DNA from: Maratus speciosus | Lineage: Eukaryota; Arthropoda; Arachnida; Araneae; Salticidae | Assembly: GCA_963932465.1 (NCBI GenBank) | Contig: OZ010795.1 | Span: forward strand, 521,797,451-521,861,450 | Reading direction: 5' to 3' | DNA length: 64,000 bases | Shown here: positions 22,780 to 35,342 of the stretch, in pieces | Numbering within the stretch: the first letter of the stretch is position 1 | Layout of the letters: each line of letters opens with the position of its first letter | Position numbers and translations under genes: made by a program | Notes under the pieces: generated by a model | What the model saw: only the letters and a program-made list of their open reading frames with translations | The model's database searches: none | Told to the model about the DNA's origin: nothing

Positions 22780-24814
22780 ATCGGAGGAGCCTGGCTATAT
22801 AAGCAGGAAATAATAACAATAATAATTATAAAATTAAATTTAAATCGTTCTTTTATATTGTCTAAAATTAATAATTTATACCCTCAAACTATCCTTTAAT
22901 TTTATTTTGGAAATAGCTGGCAGAAAAAAAGTGTAATGTAAAAGAGACTCGAAGACTAGTTGTTTCTGGAAAGCTAAGGAAGTTTAGGAAAGTTTATTTC
23001 AAGAAAAGTTATTAAAAACTTGTTGTATTAGTTTATTGTATTTTATATTATTAATAAAAACTGTAAGTAATATTATTTAGGATTTCTTTAAACGGAACTT
23101 GCGATAATACGGGTCCCAATTTGAATTTCGTCTAGGGCCTGCTAGAGCAACTGCCTGATAGCTAATTCCTCATCTCTAGATTCCAAGATAGTTCGTAGTT
23201 CAGGCATTCTCACAAAATTTTAACGTTCGGGAATAAATATCTGGTGAAATTAAACTTAATAAAATAACATTTTAAACTTATAGACGAATGATTTAATGAT
23301 TCAAAATAAATAAAAAATGGTCAGCAGGGACGATATTCTTATTTAACTGAGGTTTAAGTTAAATTTACGAGTTTAGTTTTCCTTACTGTCCCATTGACAT
23401 TTTATCTCTCTAACTTTTTACTTTGTTCTAAACTTTTGCTTATAATAAATTTGCATACTACCCGCAGAACATCCAAATAAGAAATAATAACAATGTTGTA
23501 TTTTTAGTACACAATTTTGGTATAACATTGACTTAAAGGGATCTTAAGGAAGAGAGGGTAAGGAAAAAAAGAGAACCTTAAGGAAAAAAGGGACGGTAAG
23601 GGAAAGAAAAGGGACGGTAAACATGGAACGGTAAAGAAAATTGCCACCGATTTTTAGGCAAATCATGTTAAGACTAAGTGACAGCCACAACGTTCATTGA
23701 TTTTTATCAACATTTATTTACACTGGATTAAATAATAAAAAAGATATTTTACCTCGAAAAGTGCAGAAACAAATCTTGTGGACGGTAAGACTACCAATAC
23801 AGCCACAATGCTTGAAATTGATATTTAAATGCTGATTTAAATTCTGCAGTAAATTTCCTGTCAAAGAATTTTAGCCATTCTTTCTCTAGCATACTTCCGC
23901 ATGAGAAAAAAATTATGAAAATGTTCTGTGATAGCATCTCAAGTGATTTTCTGTATAATTTTAGCAAGAGGGACGGCAAGGAATGGCAGAGTTAAAAAAA
24001 AAGTAATAACCGTAAAAATGTGTGCAGGTTAATTTTTTACTACATATTTATATAAAACAATGTTCTCAGTTTCGGAAAAAAAATTACATCAAATTACTTT
24101 TATTGAAATAATTTTATACAGACAGCTAGAAACTTAAAAATCAGCATCAGGAATACGGGATCGTAAGGAATTTCGTGGTGTAATTGGACTCCCAACATTG
24201 CCCAAAACTTATTTATCTGGTTACTATTGCTATACAGGCATGCAGTGGGATGTTTTCCAGTATAAGGAATAAAAAATCCCAAGAATATATACTAAAATAA
24301 AATTTATTATTCATGTTCTTAAAAGTCAAAATTATGCGAGAATGCCTCTGCTATGTTAGAAAAATAGATATAAAAAAGATTCAAATCAATTTAGGTGTCA
24401 AAATTGAATCAATTTAGAAGCCAACATCAAACCAATTTAGGAGGCTAATTTACCCTGTTCGATGAGGCAAGTTCACCCAGTGACTTAATGTCCTGCTGAG
24501 CTTCAGAAAGAAATTATTAATTTATATATATTTTTTAAATTTAATAATATGTGGTCATGCTTTAAGATGCGCGGCTTCTACAAACTAAAAAAAAAAAAAA
24601 AAACAAATTTTCAATAAAACTTTTTAATATACTAGAGAATATGCTAAAATCTACATAAAAGTTGCCATGATCACAAAGAATTCCTGGTACTTTTATGTTA
24701 GCCGGGTGAAAATCTCGCAAATAGCTTTTTTTATAACTCGCCAGTTAGCATTTTTTGGCAATAATGGTTGATCGTAAATGTCACATTCACTTGATTTTAT
24801 GGAAGTTACACATA
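22780..24814. other. No convincing gene
   Basis: AT-rich sequence. AAGGGACGGTAA-type words recur irregularly between 23535 and 23970. Minus-strand open stretches at 23791-23979 and 24100-24282 have fairly balanced composition but no recognised domain, no start context and no continuation. Confidence 0.35.
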
Positions 24815-24970
24815 TTCACGCCATCAAGTGATTTTTATTTTGGCGTTTTATTTGTATTTTTATTAATGTTATACTAATTTATTTGTTCTTTCGTTATTTT
24901 AAATAAAAAAATGTCAATTTGTATAATTTGGCTATTTATATAATTTAGCGAAATTGGTCGACGGGAGAAG
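24815..24970 (+). mobile_element. Helitron body fragment
   Basis: This stretch matches the segment at about 9720-9893 of Helitron copy A: CATCAAGT.ATTTTTATTT, TATTAATGTT.TACTAATTTA, TTGTATAATTTGG and GAAATTGGTCGACGGGA. Neither the TC start nor the CTAG hairpin end is present, so it is a truncated relic or a divergent subfamily. Confidence 0.7.
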
Positions 24971-25051
24971 TAATAACATTAAAACGTTGCTTTGAAGTGA
25001 AAATTAAATCTCATGATTTGTTGCATTGTCACATACGCACCGGGTTTGGCG

Positions 25052-25091
<40 letters not shown>

Positions 25092-25907
25092 CAATTTGCC
25101 GAAAACCTCGTTTTCAAATACCTGTTACATATGTATTTTTAAATTATTTTCTGTTATTTTTAAAATGAAATAACAATAAATAAAAAAAGTAATTAATAAC
25201 TATAGAACAAAACAATTTATAAAATTTTGTGTAAATAAAAAGAAAATAAATTCAAATAAACATTTATTAATAAATAAGCAACAATAGCCGGGTTACCATG
25301 TCAGGCAAATTAACGCCATTTTGGCGCCAATTAGGTACCCCGTTGCGTATATGACATCCGTGTCTAATATATTTTTTTTTTTTCGTTTCGTTTAAAAAAA
25401 AAGAATGAAGTAAAAGCCATTTATTTTAAAGGTTTCAATTTTAAATGAAAGTTTTGTATTAAATAAAATGATAATGAAATACAAATTGAATTCTGAATAA
25501 AAGTAACATGATGCATTTCTTAGAATACATTTAAGGGAGGCTAAACTCGTCGCCAAATTAATTTAAAATAGCCTTTTCTAAAATATGAAAAAAAAATATC
25601 TGTTATGATTAAAATTTGAGTTGCCATCATTAGAAAAAAAAGTATTTGAAATTAGAAAAAAATTAATATTTCGAAAACTATTTCTAATTTAAAAATTTTA
25701 ATACCAGTTTTGAGATCTGTGGATCAATACGGATTTTTGGTGTTAATTTCATTGCAAAGTATTCCATATTTTAGGAGAAATCGCCGTGAAACGTAATCAG
25801 TTGTTTAATCAGTCGTTTCATAGAATCGTTACATAAATTCGTTTCAATTCGATTCATTAGGATTTTATATATATAGGGTAGATAAATTGAAGAAAAATTG
25901 AGCAAAC
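24971..25907. repeat. AT-rich, poly-T tract
   Basis: A T run of about 37 bases lies at 25051-25087, and shorter A and T runs are common. No gene or element ends were recognised. Confidence 0.5.
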
Positions 25908-27183
25908 AAGCTCGGTCTACCTTAAACTGTTCACAATAGTATATGCATTATTATCCATTCGTCTTCTGAAAAAAAGGGTGGTATTTTGAAATGAATATTC
26001 TTTACGTATCTGTAAATTATTGTAATGCCCATTGTCTCTTTTATTGCGATGTCCTTTTTATCGAAGGAATGTCTAGGAAAAGAGAATTTGTTAGGTTTTT
26101 GTAATCAAGGTTATGGGATTTTTTCTTATTTACGAGTTTTTCTTTCAGTTATATGAAAAACTTTTGTTATGTGGAATTTTCAAAGTATTACATAAGTATT
26201 TAATAGATTTTGATCACTCAATTTGTGTTTGAACGAGAATGCGTTCCAGAACTGAGAATCCGAAGTTTTTCGAAACTGAATGTGAGAAATTAAGACTGAA
26301 GCGTAGTAATAATATTACTTTACTATATAAAAACAACTCAGCATAAAATCTGAAAATTGAACTTTACTAATAATTACTCTGTTGAGAGGGATTGTTTTTC
26401 TCTTAATTATTGGCTTCGAAAATGTGTGATAATTTTGATATTCATTATCGTATTAGGCATTAAAGATAAATATACGATTCAAACTAAATAATGAGTATTT
26501 AGAAACCTTGAAAACACAATGGAAGAAATGCAATGTAGTTGAGAAAAGCCCGGTCTACCTTAAACTGTTCACAATAGTATATGCATTATTATCCACTCGT
26601 ATTCTGAAAAAAGGGTGGTATTTTGAAATGAATATGTCTTACGTAGCTGTAGGTTATTGTAATACCTAATGTCTCTTTTCTTGCGATGTCCTTCTTATGG
26701 AAGGAATGTCTAGAAAAATAGAATTTGTCAGGGGTTTTTATAATCAAGGTTATGGGAATTTATCTTATTTACGATTTTTTCTTTCGGTTATATGAAAAAC
26801 TGTTGTTATGTGGAATTTTCAAAGTATTCCATAAGTATTCGACCGATTTTGACCACACAATTTGTGATTAGAACGAGAATGAGTTCCAAAACCGAGACTC
26901 CAAAAATTTCCGAAACTGAATGTGAGAAATTAAGACTGAAGCATAGTAATAATTTTATTTTAGTATATAAAAACAACTGCGCATAAAATCTGAATTTTGA
27001 ACTTTAATAACAACAACTCTGTTGAGAGGATTTGTTTTTCTCTTAGTTATTTGCTACGTAAATATGTGATAATTTTGACATTCATTATCGTATTAGCCAT
27101 GAAAGATAAACGTACGATTTAAACTAAATGAGTATTTATAAGCCTTGAAAACACAACGGAAGAAACGGAACGTAGTTGAAAAA
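25908..27183. repeat. Two-copy tandem duplication, 637-bp unit
   Basis: Unit 1 (about 25908-26544) and unit 2 (about 26545-27183) align end to end. They share CGGTCTACCTTAAACTGTTC, AGGGTGGTATTTTGAAATGA, a GTTATGTGGAATTTTC segment and GAATGTGAGAAATTAAGACT. Visible differences are around one in ten bases. A 64-codon open stretch in unit 2 (26792-26986) is broken by a stop in unit 1, so no conserved protein is supported. Confidence 0.88.
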
Positions 27184-27615
27184 AGGGCAAAAGTTCAAGC
27201 GAATTTTTGCAAATTTTAAGCGACATAAAAAATTAATAAAAATCAATTGCAATCAAAATAGACTTTATATCGCCCTCTATCTATCTAATGGGTTATACAT
27301 AAAGCGTTTTGTTTACTATTCTTTTATGAAATTTTAAAATATTTGAGCCTAAAAATATTTGTATTCGCATTGTATCAACAATGATTGGCAAAGCGAAAAA
27401 TCCAAATATAGTACTTATACAGTAGAAATACTTTAAGTAAGGACATTTCTGGAATTCTCTTCACATGAAAATACTTTTTGGCGTAATTTTCGCGAGTAAA
27501 TTCAGCATTACTAAAATTTACAAAGAAATACAACACAAATATTGAAAGAGAAAATTGAGAATGATAGCCTTGGATGTTGTTTTTTTTCTTTTTTTTTCCT
27601 ACGAGAATATATATA

Positions 27616-30128
27616 GACTAGCCGCCCTTGGCGACCAGTTTGGTCTCCTTTAAATTTATGCTAAGAATTGTATCATGTTACTTTTATTCATAATTTAATT
27701 TACTTGCTCAGTCCTTCGCCAAATCGGAAGATTCTGATACAGAAATCATGAACTCGGTATTTTTATGTTAGCCGAGTGCAGGTGATATATCGCCAAACAT
27801 TGTACCCGTCGTATTTTTTCTTATTTCATCAATTTCATTACTTTCACTCATTTTATTTAAAATACATAACTTTATTTAAAACTGAAATGATTAAAGTTTA
27901 TGACTCTCAATTTTCTCTTATTTCTTAAAAAAACAACAACAACAAAAAAAAAAGAATGAAAAGAAAAGAAAAAAAAAAGTAATAAATAATACTATAAACT
28001 ATGACATTTAATTTCAAAATTAAAGCTTTGTTTTAATTTACCTCTTGAAAAATTGTTTATGACGGTCGCATGCAATGGACTATTATAATACTGATGATAT
28101 GATGGCGATATATATAAAAGCCGTTCTCTGTGTGTATGTCCGGTATACAAATCTTTAATTTTTGACCAATTTGCACAAAACTTCATGTACATAAGTTTTA
28201 GAATGTGGAAAAGATCAGTGACAACTTTAAAATGTCATCAGACCACTATTTATCCCTTTTTTCTACCAACTTACATAATTTAACATTATAGAAATATCTC
28301 TTTTTAAAATATCTATTTAAATCGTTTCTTTCCCGTTGCCATACCCATGACACAAAAATGTGAAAAAATTAACGATAATGCGTGTAATTTTTTTTATTTG
28401 CCAATAAAAATTCAGATTTTCTTGCTATATTTTTGCATTTTTGAAATTGACGTCGTTCTTAGCAAGAAATGCAATTTCTTTTTATATATAAAATAAAAAA
28501 AAATTAACTATAAGAGCGGTAAAATAACGTAGCACCTTAATTTGAATGTTTTTTTAGATTAAAACATCTATTTTTAATACAGACAGTAATATTTCATGAA
28601 AAAAATTAAGGAAAAAGAAAATAAAGGCTAGATATGACGTCACATTCTATCAAATCTTTTCAACGTGTAGTCAAAATCACTGTAAAAATAAATGGCTCCT
28701 ACATTTTGTTTACTACTTCAATTGTATACTACAGCCATATCTTATAGCTATACGTTATAGCTAAGTGTTGCATTGATTTAGATTCTGTAGTTACCTTTTC
28801 TGTGATTTATAGTAAAAAGATAAAAGTTAGTTGCTTTTTCAAAAAAATTCTTTGCTGATGTCACGATTTAATATTTATGGAAAATGACATCATTTCATCT
28901 AATCATTGTAGATTTAATTTCTATTAATGAAAAATTTAAGTTTACATTTAAGAGTGACGTTTTATTTAGAGTGGAAACCCTCTTGATCTAATACTTTAAT
29001 CAAAGCTTATAATTCATGCATGTATTGTATTTTTTCCCATATTATGAGAAATCGTATGTTTCTGTTACACGTGACAAAGAAAACTTGTATTTTAATTTTA
29101 AAAGTTAAAAAAAATATACTTAATAGATTATTTTGAGTAGTTTGATATGATATCTGTTAAATTCGTGTTTTATTTTATATTATATTTGGTGTTTTATTTT
29201 CGTTTGCCAATTCGGTTTTTGAATATTACACTAAAACAAACAAATTCTGAATTATTTATAATGTTTTTGAATAATTGAGTAAATAATTTGTAACTGGGTT
29301 TCAAGCATATTTAAAAAATATTCATGCTTGAAAATTACTTTAAAATCCATAAAAAATCTGTTAATCCATAAACAATTAAGATAAATATTACTGAAAGTAC
29401 TTTTATTTTCTATAAGACGGGAGGAAGAATGGAACGTGCGATGTTTAGAGGTTAAATTGCAGTAAAAAAGAAATTTATTGTTGTGTTAGGTTGTTGCCAC
29501 CGAAAATATGATACCTGCGTTACTCATAGACATGTCTTTTCTTTAAGAGCTCATAGACATGTCTTTTCTATTGCATTAAGAGTAAATGAGTTCATCTTTC
29601 GTAATCGGGTTGCACGCACCTTTAAAAATATGCTTGATTGAAAATTACTTTAAAATCCATTAAAATCAGAAAACAGATATACGATTTTCAAACAAATTTT
29701 ATTTGAAAGAACTTTTTTCAATTCGACACTGTAAAAAATGAAATTGTGTTGTGTTTAGAAGTCAGTAAACGCACAATTTATGGAGCACAATTTATGGTCA
29801 CTGACATAGTGTTTTTACTTTATAATGTGTATATATACTATACAAACGAGAATTTCACTATACGCTACGCGATTTGGTGGATTTTTTTTTAAATCATACT
29901 TTTCTCTTGCAGCCACCAAAGAAAACGCGTATACTGTTATTAAGGCTCAGGGATTTTACTATGGTTGCGAGACAATAACGTCATGTTTTCTGATTGTCTT
30001 TTTAATGATTTGTGAAGGGCAATGTACAAATTCCAGTTATTGTTAATGCCGTATTATTTCGGTTTAATTTATTTTACCTGGAGGGCTCCTTAAAATTGAC
30101 ACGGGCGAAGCCGGGTAGTTCTGCTAGT
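27616..30128. mobile_element. Element bounded by GACTAGC ends (about 2.5 kb)
   Basis: The left end is GACTAGCCGCCCTTGGCGAC next to a short TA run. The right end is GGGCGAAGCCGGGTAGTTCT followed by GCTAGTCC, whose inverse begins GGACTAGC. The right end also has a CGGC/GCCG-type hairpin and a terminal CTAG before T, so a Helitron-like origin is possible. Inside are a (TCTG/TGTA) block with a box-like sequence near 28115-28190 and a short direct repeat of CTCATAGACATGTCTTTTCT near 29523. No transposase or Rep frame is seen. Confidence 0.45.
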
Positions 30129-30400
30129 CCTCTAATAAAATGGGGAAATTTACATACAATGCAAGGAGTAGTTACTACATTTTACCCGATCCTTACAAAC
30201 GCCAATGTACGTGTATAATAAAGTGAAAAATAAGAGCTGAAATTGCATTCACGCAGTATAAAAAAATAAAAAAGGGAAATTCTTATTTTTACAAAATTAT
30301 TGCAAAATTCAACAATTAGTAACTATGCAAAACTTAAGAAAAATAATATAGCATAGAAACATGTAATTAAAATCCATAAAAAGTACAAATAAATGTAACA

Positions 30401-30648
30401 TTACTGCTTACAGGTGTGTACATATAAACATTTAAATCACGTTAAAAGCCCGATAAAACCAAAACGTTTTCAACCGAACGTGCTGGCCATCATCAGTTGT
30501 GAAACTGAATAGTGTCATGTCTCTTTTCGGACGGCTCTCGAAAGCAAAATGAGACATGACAATATTAGTTTCACCGCTGCTGACGGCCGAGATCTTTTGT
30601 ATGAAAAGGCTGGACTTATGTTTATATGTACGCACCTGTAAGCAGTAA
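30401..30648. mobile_element. 248-bp foldback MITE
   Basis: TTACTGCTTACAGGTGTGTA with CATATAAACAT on the left mirrors ATGTTTATATG and TACGCACCTGTAAGCAGTAA on the right. Inner pairs (GGCCATCATCAGTTGTGAAACT with AGTTTCACCGCTGCTGACGGCC, each here read in pieces) extend the fold. Two overlapping minus-strand open stretches across it are by-products. Confidence 0.8.
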
Positions 30649-32080
30649 TTGCAAATTTATTTCTACTTTTTTCTATTAAATCTTTAAGCAAGGCGAATTC
30701 ATCACTGGAATTTAACATTTTTTTAAAAAAATATGTATGTTAAAAAATTTAATGGATATTTTTAACTTGTAAAATATGTGTTTAGAACATTAAAATGATC
30801 ACTTCTGAAAAGTAAAATTCATGAAGCCATATAAGAAATAATTAAATCTTTGTAATAAGACATTATTTTCTTTTGATATATGACAGCACATGTTAAATAT
30901 GCATTCTTCATATTTAATAATAATGAGTTTTTTATTCATTACAAACATAATTGGATATAAATTAACACTTTAAATAAATCATAATGAAATAAAATTATTA
31001 CTCATCTAATAAGATATAAAGCAACTTTTAATTCCATTTAAATAAATATCTAAAATTTAACGTTTTGAATACTGTACTAGAAGCTAAATTTTTTTGGAAA
31101 ACGTATTTTTGTTGTGTAAGCTTATTATTTACTCTCTACTTCATTAATGCAAATTGAAAATAAATAAAACTTGCATGACTTCGGTAAATAGTATTACAGA
31201 ATATCAACTAATTCAGAATGGGATTTGCAGATGCTACCCACATTTTCTCTTACATTTGAACATGTTAATGAAGAGGGTTTATTAAGGATTTTTTTGTGTG
31301 AGTGTAAGTTGAAACCTAAAGGAAATAAAAGAATGCTAGAAGATAATTCAATAAGCTGTTCTTTCTATGCTATTAAATTATGTTTGAGATATAAAAGAAG
31401 AAATGCGCTTAAGCGAGAAACGTAAATCACTTTGTCACATTTGATGCGATATTTAAAAATGGATTTCCTAAAACTTATTTTGGCGCAAACTAATTACAAA
31501 AATTAATTTGTATTGTTTAAACTGGAATAAATTTTTGCACTTTTAATGAAGAAATACTTAATTATATTAGCGTTAAATTGCCTAATACATCTGAAAAAAA
31601 AAATTAAAAATCGATCATATTTATTTTTATTAATATATTCAGTAGCATACAAATTTTCTCTACAACCGTAAGCTTCTATCACTGTGGTTTGTTATATATT
31701 TTTACGTGCAGCACTTATTATTTATTTTTCTATTCTAGATTTTAAGTCTAAAAGGAATATTCAACATTATCTCTTAATTTTTAAGGAAATATAACAAATA
31801 AATAACATGCGTTAAACGTAGATTACTGCAGAGTTTCAAACACTAGCAACATATCACTAGAAATTTTAATTTTTTCTTGCAAATAAACAGTTTTAAAAAC
31901 ATTTAAGACAGTAAATTAAATTTTCAGCAATTGCTATCGATATCCGGTAAAGTGTATGATCCATTTTGTGCAGACATGTATATGATTTAGAATCTTTATA
32001 CATACCACATAATACACTAAAATCTTATTTAAGCTTAAAATTGCATAATATAGCCAAAAACGCACTTCCAACGTTTTTAG
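30649..32080. other. No gene seen
   Basis: AT-rich sequence. The 66-codon plus-strand frame at 31225-31425 has reasonable composition but no recognised motif or splice context. Confidence 0.4.
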
Positions 32081-32280
32081 GTAGCTTTCATTACAAAAAG
32101 CTACCTATTGCAGCCGTTCGGAGGAAAGCGATTTCAAAAAATTTTGGTATATTTTCATCGATCATGACCCCCAGACCCCGAAACCACCCTCCGTTCAAAA
32201 TTGACATATATATATATATATCTGACCTTTGTCACACTGTAACTCTCGTATTTATGAACCGATTTAAATGTATTTCGGTG
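32081..32280 (+). repeat. Head module shared with 35205-35430
   Basis: The order is TAGCTTTCATTACAAAAAG, GCTACCTATTGCAGCCGTTC, then CGATCATGACC and GAAACCACCCTC, a (TA) run, and the box TAACTCTCGTATTTATGAAC plus CGATTTAAATG. The same order of ACTACCTATT, CGTTC, CGATCATGACC, AAACCACCCTC, TA/TCTA run and ATAACTTC box occurs at 35205-35430. The two copies then diverge into different tandem arrays. Confidence 0.65.
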
Positions 32281-33900
32281 TGTACATAGTACATACCAAT
32301 GTCTCGACCGAGTTCGTTGGCCAGCTCCATCCGCCATTTTGCTTCAAAGTGGCGGCCATATAAATTAAAAAAAAATTAAAATTTGAAATGTGGTACCATA
32401 AAATTGGAAATGGAAAAATATTTTTTTCTTATGTATTTGACCTTTATTCAAAGATTCTGGAGCAGTTTTTGTTTCGTCTATATCTTAAAAAATGGCTGAG
32501 TTATAGCCTTTTGAATTTCTAGCGTGGCTGACATTTTGAAACGTCCTGAATTTTGTTACGCGATAAAAGCCGTATTTATGAACCGGTTTGGATGTAATTT
32601 CGTTTATATATAGTGCATACAAATGTCTCGACAGAGTTCGTTGGCCAGCTTCATCCGCAATCTTGTTTAAAAATGGCGGCCATTTAAATTTTTAAGAAAA
32701 TATTTAATTTGAAATGTGGTACCAAAACATTGAAAACTGAAAAATATTTTTTTCTTATGTGTTTGACCTTGATAAAAAGATTCGTGAGCAGTTTTTGTTT
32801 CGTCTATATTTTAAAAAATGGCTGTGGTTTATTTTAAAAAAACCTTGGTGTGTACATAGTACATACAAATATCGAGACCGAGTTCGTTGCCCAGCTTCAT
32901 CCGCCATCTTGTTTCAAAATGGCGGCCATTTAAAAATTTAAAAAAAAATTAAAATTTAAAATGAGATACCAAAAAATTGGAAAATGAAAAAGATTTTTTT
33001 CGTATGTGTTTGAGCTTAATACATAGATTCCGGAAGAGTTTTTGTTTCGTCTATATCTAAAAGAATGGCTGAGTTACAGCATTTTGAATTTCTATTGTGG
33101 CTGACATTTTAAAACGACCTGATTTTTGTCACGCGATAACAGGCGTATTTATGAGCCGATTTGGATGTAACTTGGTCTGTACATACTACATACCAATGTC
33201 TCGACTGAGTTCGTTGGTCAGCTTCATTCGCCATCTTGTTTCAAAAGGGTTGCCATTTAAAAAAAAATAAATTTAAAATTAGGTATTAAAAAATTGGAAA
33301 ATGAAAAAGATTTTTTTTTATGTGTTTGGCCTTGATACAAAGATTCCGGTGTAGTTTTTGTTTCTGAAAATTTGTACTTTTGTTATATCTTAAAAAATGG
33401 TTGAATTATAGCACTTTGAATTTCTAGCATGCCTAACATTTTGAAACGATCTTGTAGTTGTCACGCGATAACACACGTATTCGCCTATTTCGATGTAAGA
33501 AGGCATGTGGTTAGTATACATCAGTATCTCGACCAAGTTCGCTGGCCAGCTTCACCAGCCATCTTGTTTCAAAATGGCGGCCATTAAATTAAAAAAAAAT
33601 TATATTTAAAGTGAGGTGCAAAAAAATTAGAAATTGCAAAAGGTTTCTTTCTTAAGTATTTGATCTTGATATAAGGATTCAGGAGCATTTTTTGTTTGTC
33701 TTTATCTTAAAAAATGGCTCAGATATAGCAATTTCAATATCTAATGTGGGTGACATTTTGAAAAATCTGATTTTTTGCCTGCTACAACACTCGTATATAT
33801 CAATCGATTCCGATGTGAGTGAGCCTGTGTACAGCAATTACTAAAGTCTCGACCAAGTTCACTGGTTAGCATCATCCACCATGTTGTATTTAAATGGCAG
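32281..33900. repeat. 325-bp tandem array, six units
   Basis: The marker TGTCTCGACCGAGTTCGTTG and the adjoining CAGCTTCATCCGCCATCTTG and AAAATGGCGGCCATT recur near 32301, 32625, 32873, 33199, 33525 and 33846. Spacing is about 325 bp except for one short unit of about 248 bp. Each unit also repeats TTTTTGTTTCGTCTATATCT and a GAACCGATTTGGATGTAA box. The last unit is more diverged. Confidence 0.88.
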
Positions 33901-34620
33901 GCACTTTAAGAAATTGCAGTCAAATATAAGTTACTTTAAAGAAAAGCAGCTTGGATAAAGCTGACTAATTTCGCGAAATTCTCATTCATAATGATTTAAT
34001 ATTGATAAAAATTAGTATTGAATCTCCTATATTCGGTTTCCACTAATTTGAGCTTCGTGTGTTTGAATAATATAAGTTGGCTTTTTTAAAATAAGGAATA
34101 TGAAAGCTACCTCTTCCTCCCGGCACTGGCCGGAAGGACTTTTCATTCATGATCAGTCCTTTAACCTGTAACCAATTCATTTTGGGTGTTCTCTGTAGAA
34201 GAGCAGTAAAAGTTATGCACTCCTTAATCTACAGAAAAATTGTTATAGTGCACCCTAGTGATACATATTAATTTCCGTATACTTGAAATATCGTAAATGA
34301 ATTAAAATGCACCGCAAACGATTTTTATTCATATATCATAAATTAATGAATTTTTCTGTACATCCCTGTAAACGAACTATAGATGCTACACATTTCACTT
34401 TTTATATACTCTACGAAATACGTGTTTTCGACCGCCTCAGTTATGCATGTTACTTTAATTATGTTTGAATTATCCTAAAATCATTAAAATGTACCCCAAA
34501 TAATTATCAACTAAAACTTAATCCTTAGACGCAACATTTTCAATAGTAAACATTATAACCTTCTGGCGCAATCTGGGTATACCTATTAACGAGATTTAAA
34601 GCACGGAAAGACAAACAGAT
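33901..34620. other. No gene; weak dispersed-repeat similarity
   Basis: A segment with ACATCCCTGTAAACGAACTA (near 34360) and AAAATGCACCGCAAACGATT (near 34303) resembles parts of the 46-kb and 60-kb repeats. This suggests a degraded copy. Confidence 0.35.
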
Positions 34621-34649
34621 AACGCACATAATGTCGATACAAGGGAAAA

Positions 34650-35310
34650 TAAACGGTCAAGTGCGAGAATTACTCGCGCTCATAGGGTTCCGTACAATAA
34701 GTATATGAATTTTGAATTGTATTATTAAAACAATCATTTTTAAAGAAAAATAAGACTTCATAAAAACTATACAACGTAGGGTTTGGTGTAGCTGTATATA
34801 TACTAAAAAGTATGAATGGGTATACCGTAAAAGTTCAAAGAGATATGAAGCCTAAATAATATCAAATATTGCTATTCTGTATACTCTTATTTAAATCTTA
34901 TCCTAATCTGTATAAATCTGTATAAAATTCTGTAATTCTGTATAAATCTTATTTAAATCTTATCCTAATCTGTTCGTGATGAAATTAATTCGGCACTGAC
35001 AAGAAAAGTAGTGCATATTTAAACTTCATTTGGCATTTCATAAAACTAAATTCAGCGTCGTAATAATCTTTACTTTTGACAGTGTATCTAAAACAAAACC
35101 CTTGTTCAAACTTTAAACTTGGCATTTTGCTAAGCTTCGAAAGGAGGTAACAAAGTAATAATGCCGCTTTGGTCTGTGCCGCGTTTTACGTAGATTTCGT
35201 ATAAAATACTACCTATTTGCGTCGTTCCTATGTTGGAATTTTTGAAATATTTTTGCAGATCTACACCGATCATGACCAATATTATCCCAAAACCACCCTC
35301 ATTAAAAAAC

Positions 35311-35342
<32 letters not shown>

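Noticed and set aside
27616..30128. Firm Helitron assignment for the GACTAGC-bounded element
   Set aside because: Although it ends in CTAG before T with a GC hairpin, the left end also reads GACTAGC and does not start with TC after A, so a TIR-type element is equally possible.
30432..30718. Two overlapping minus-strand open stretches of 67 codons
   Set aside because: Most of their length is the 248-bp foldback MITE.
31966..32337. 107-codon plus and 60-codon minus open stretches
   Set aside because: They run through a TA microsatellite (Ile-Tyr repeats) and the head of a tandem-array element, and the paired head copy at 35.2 kb does not keep the frame.
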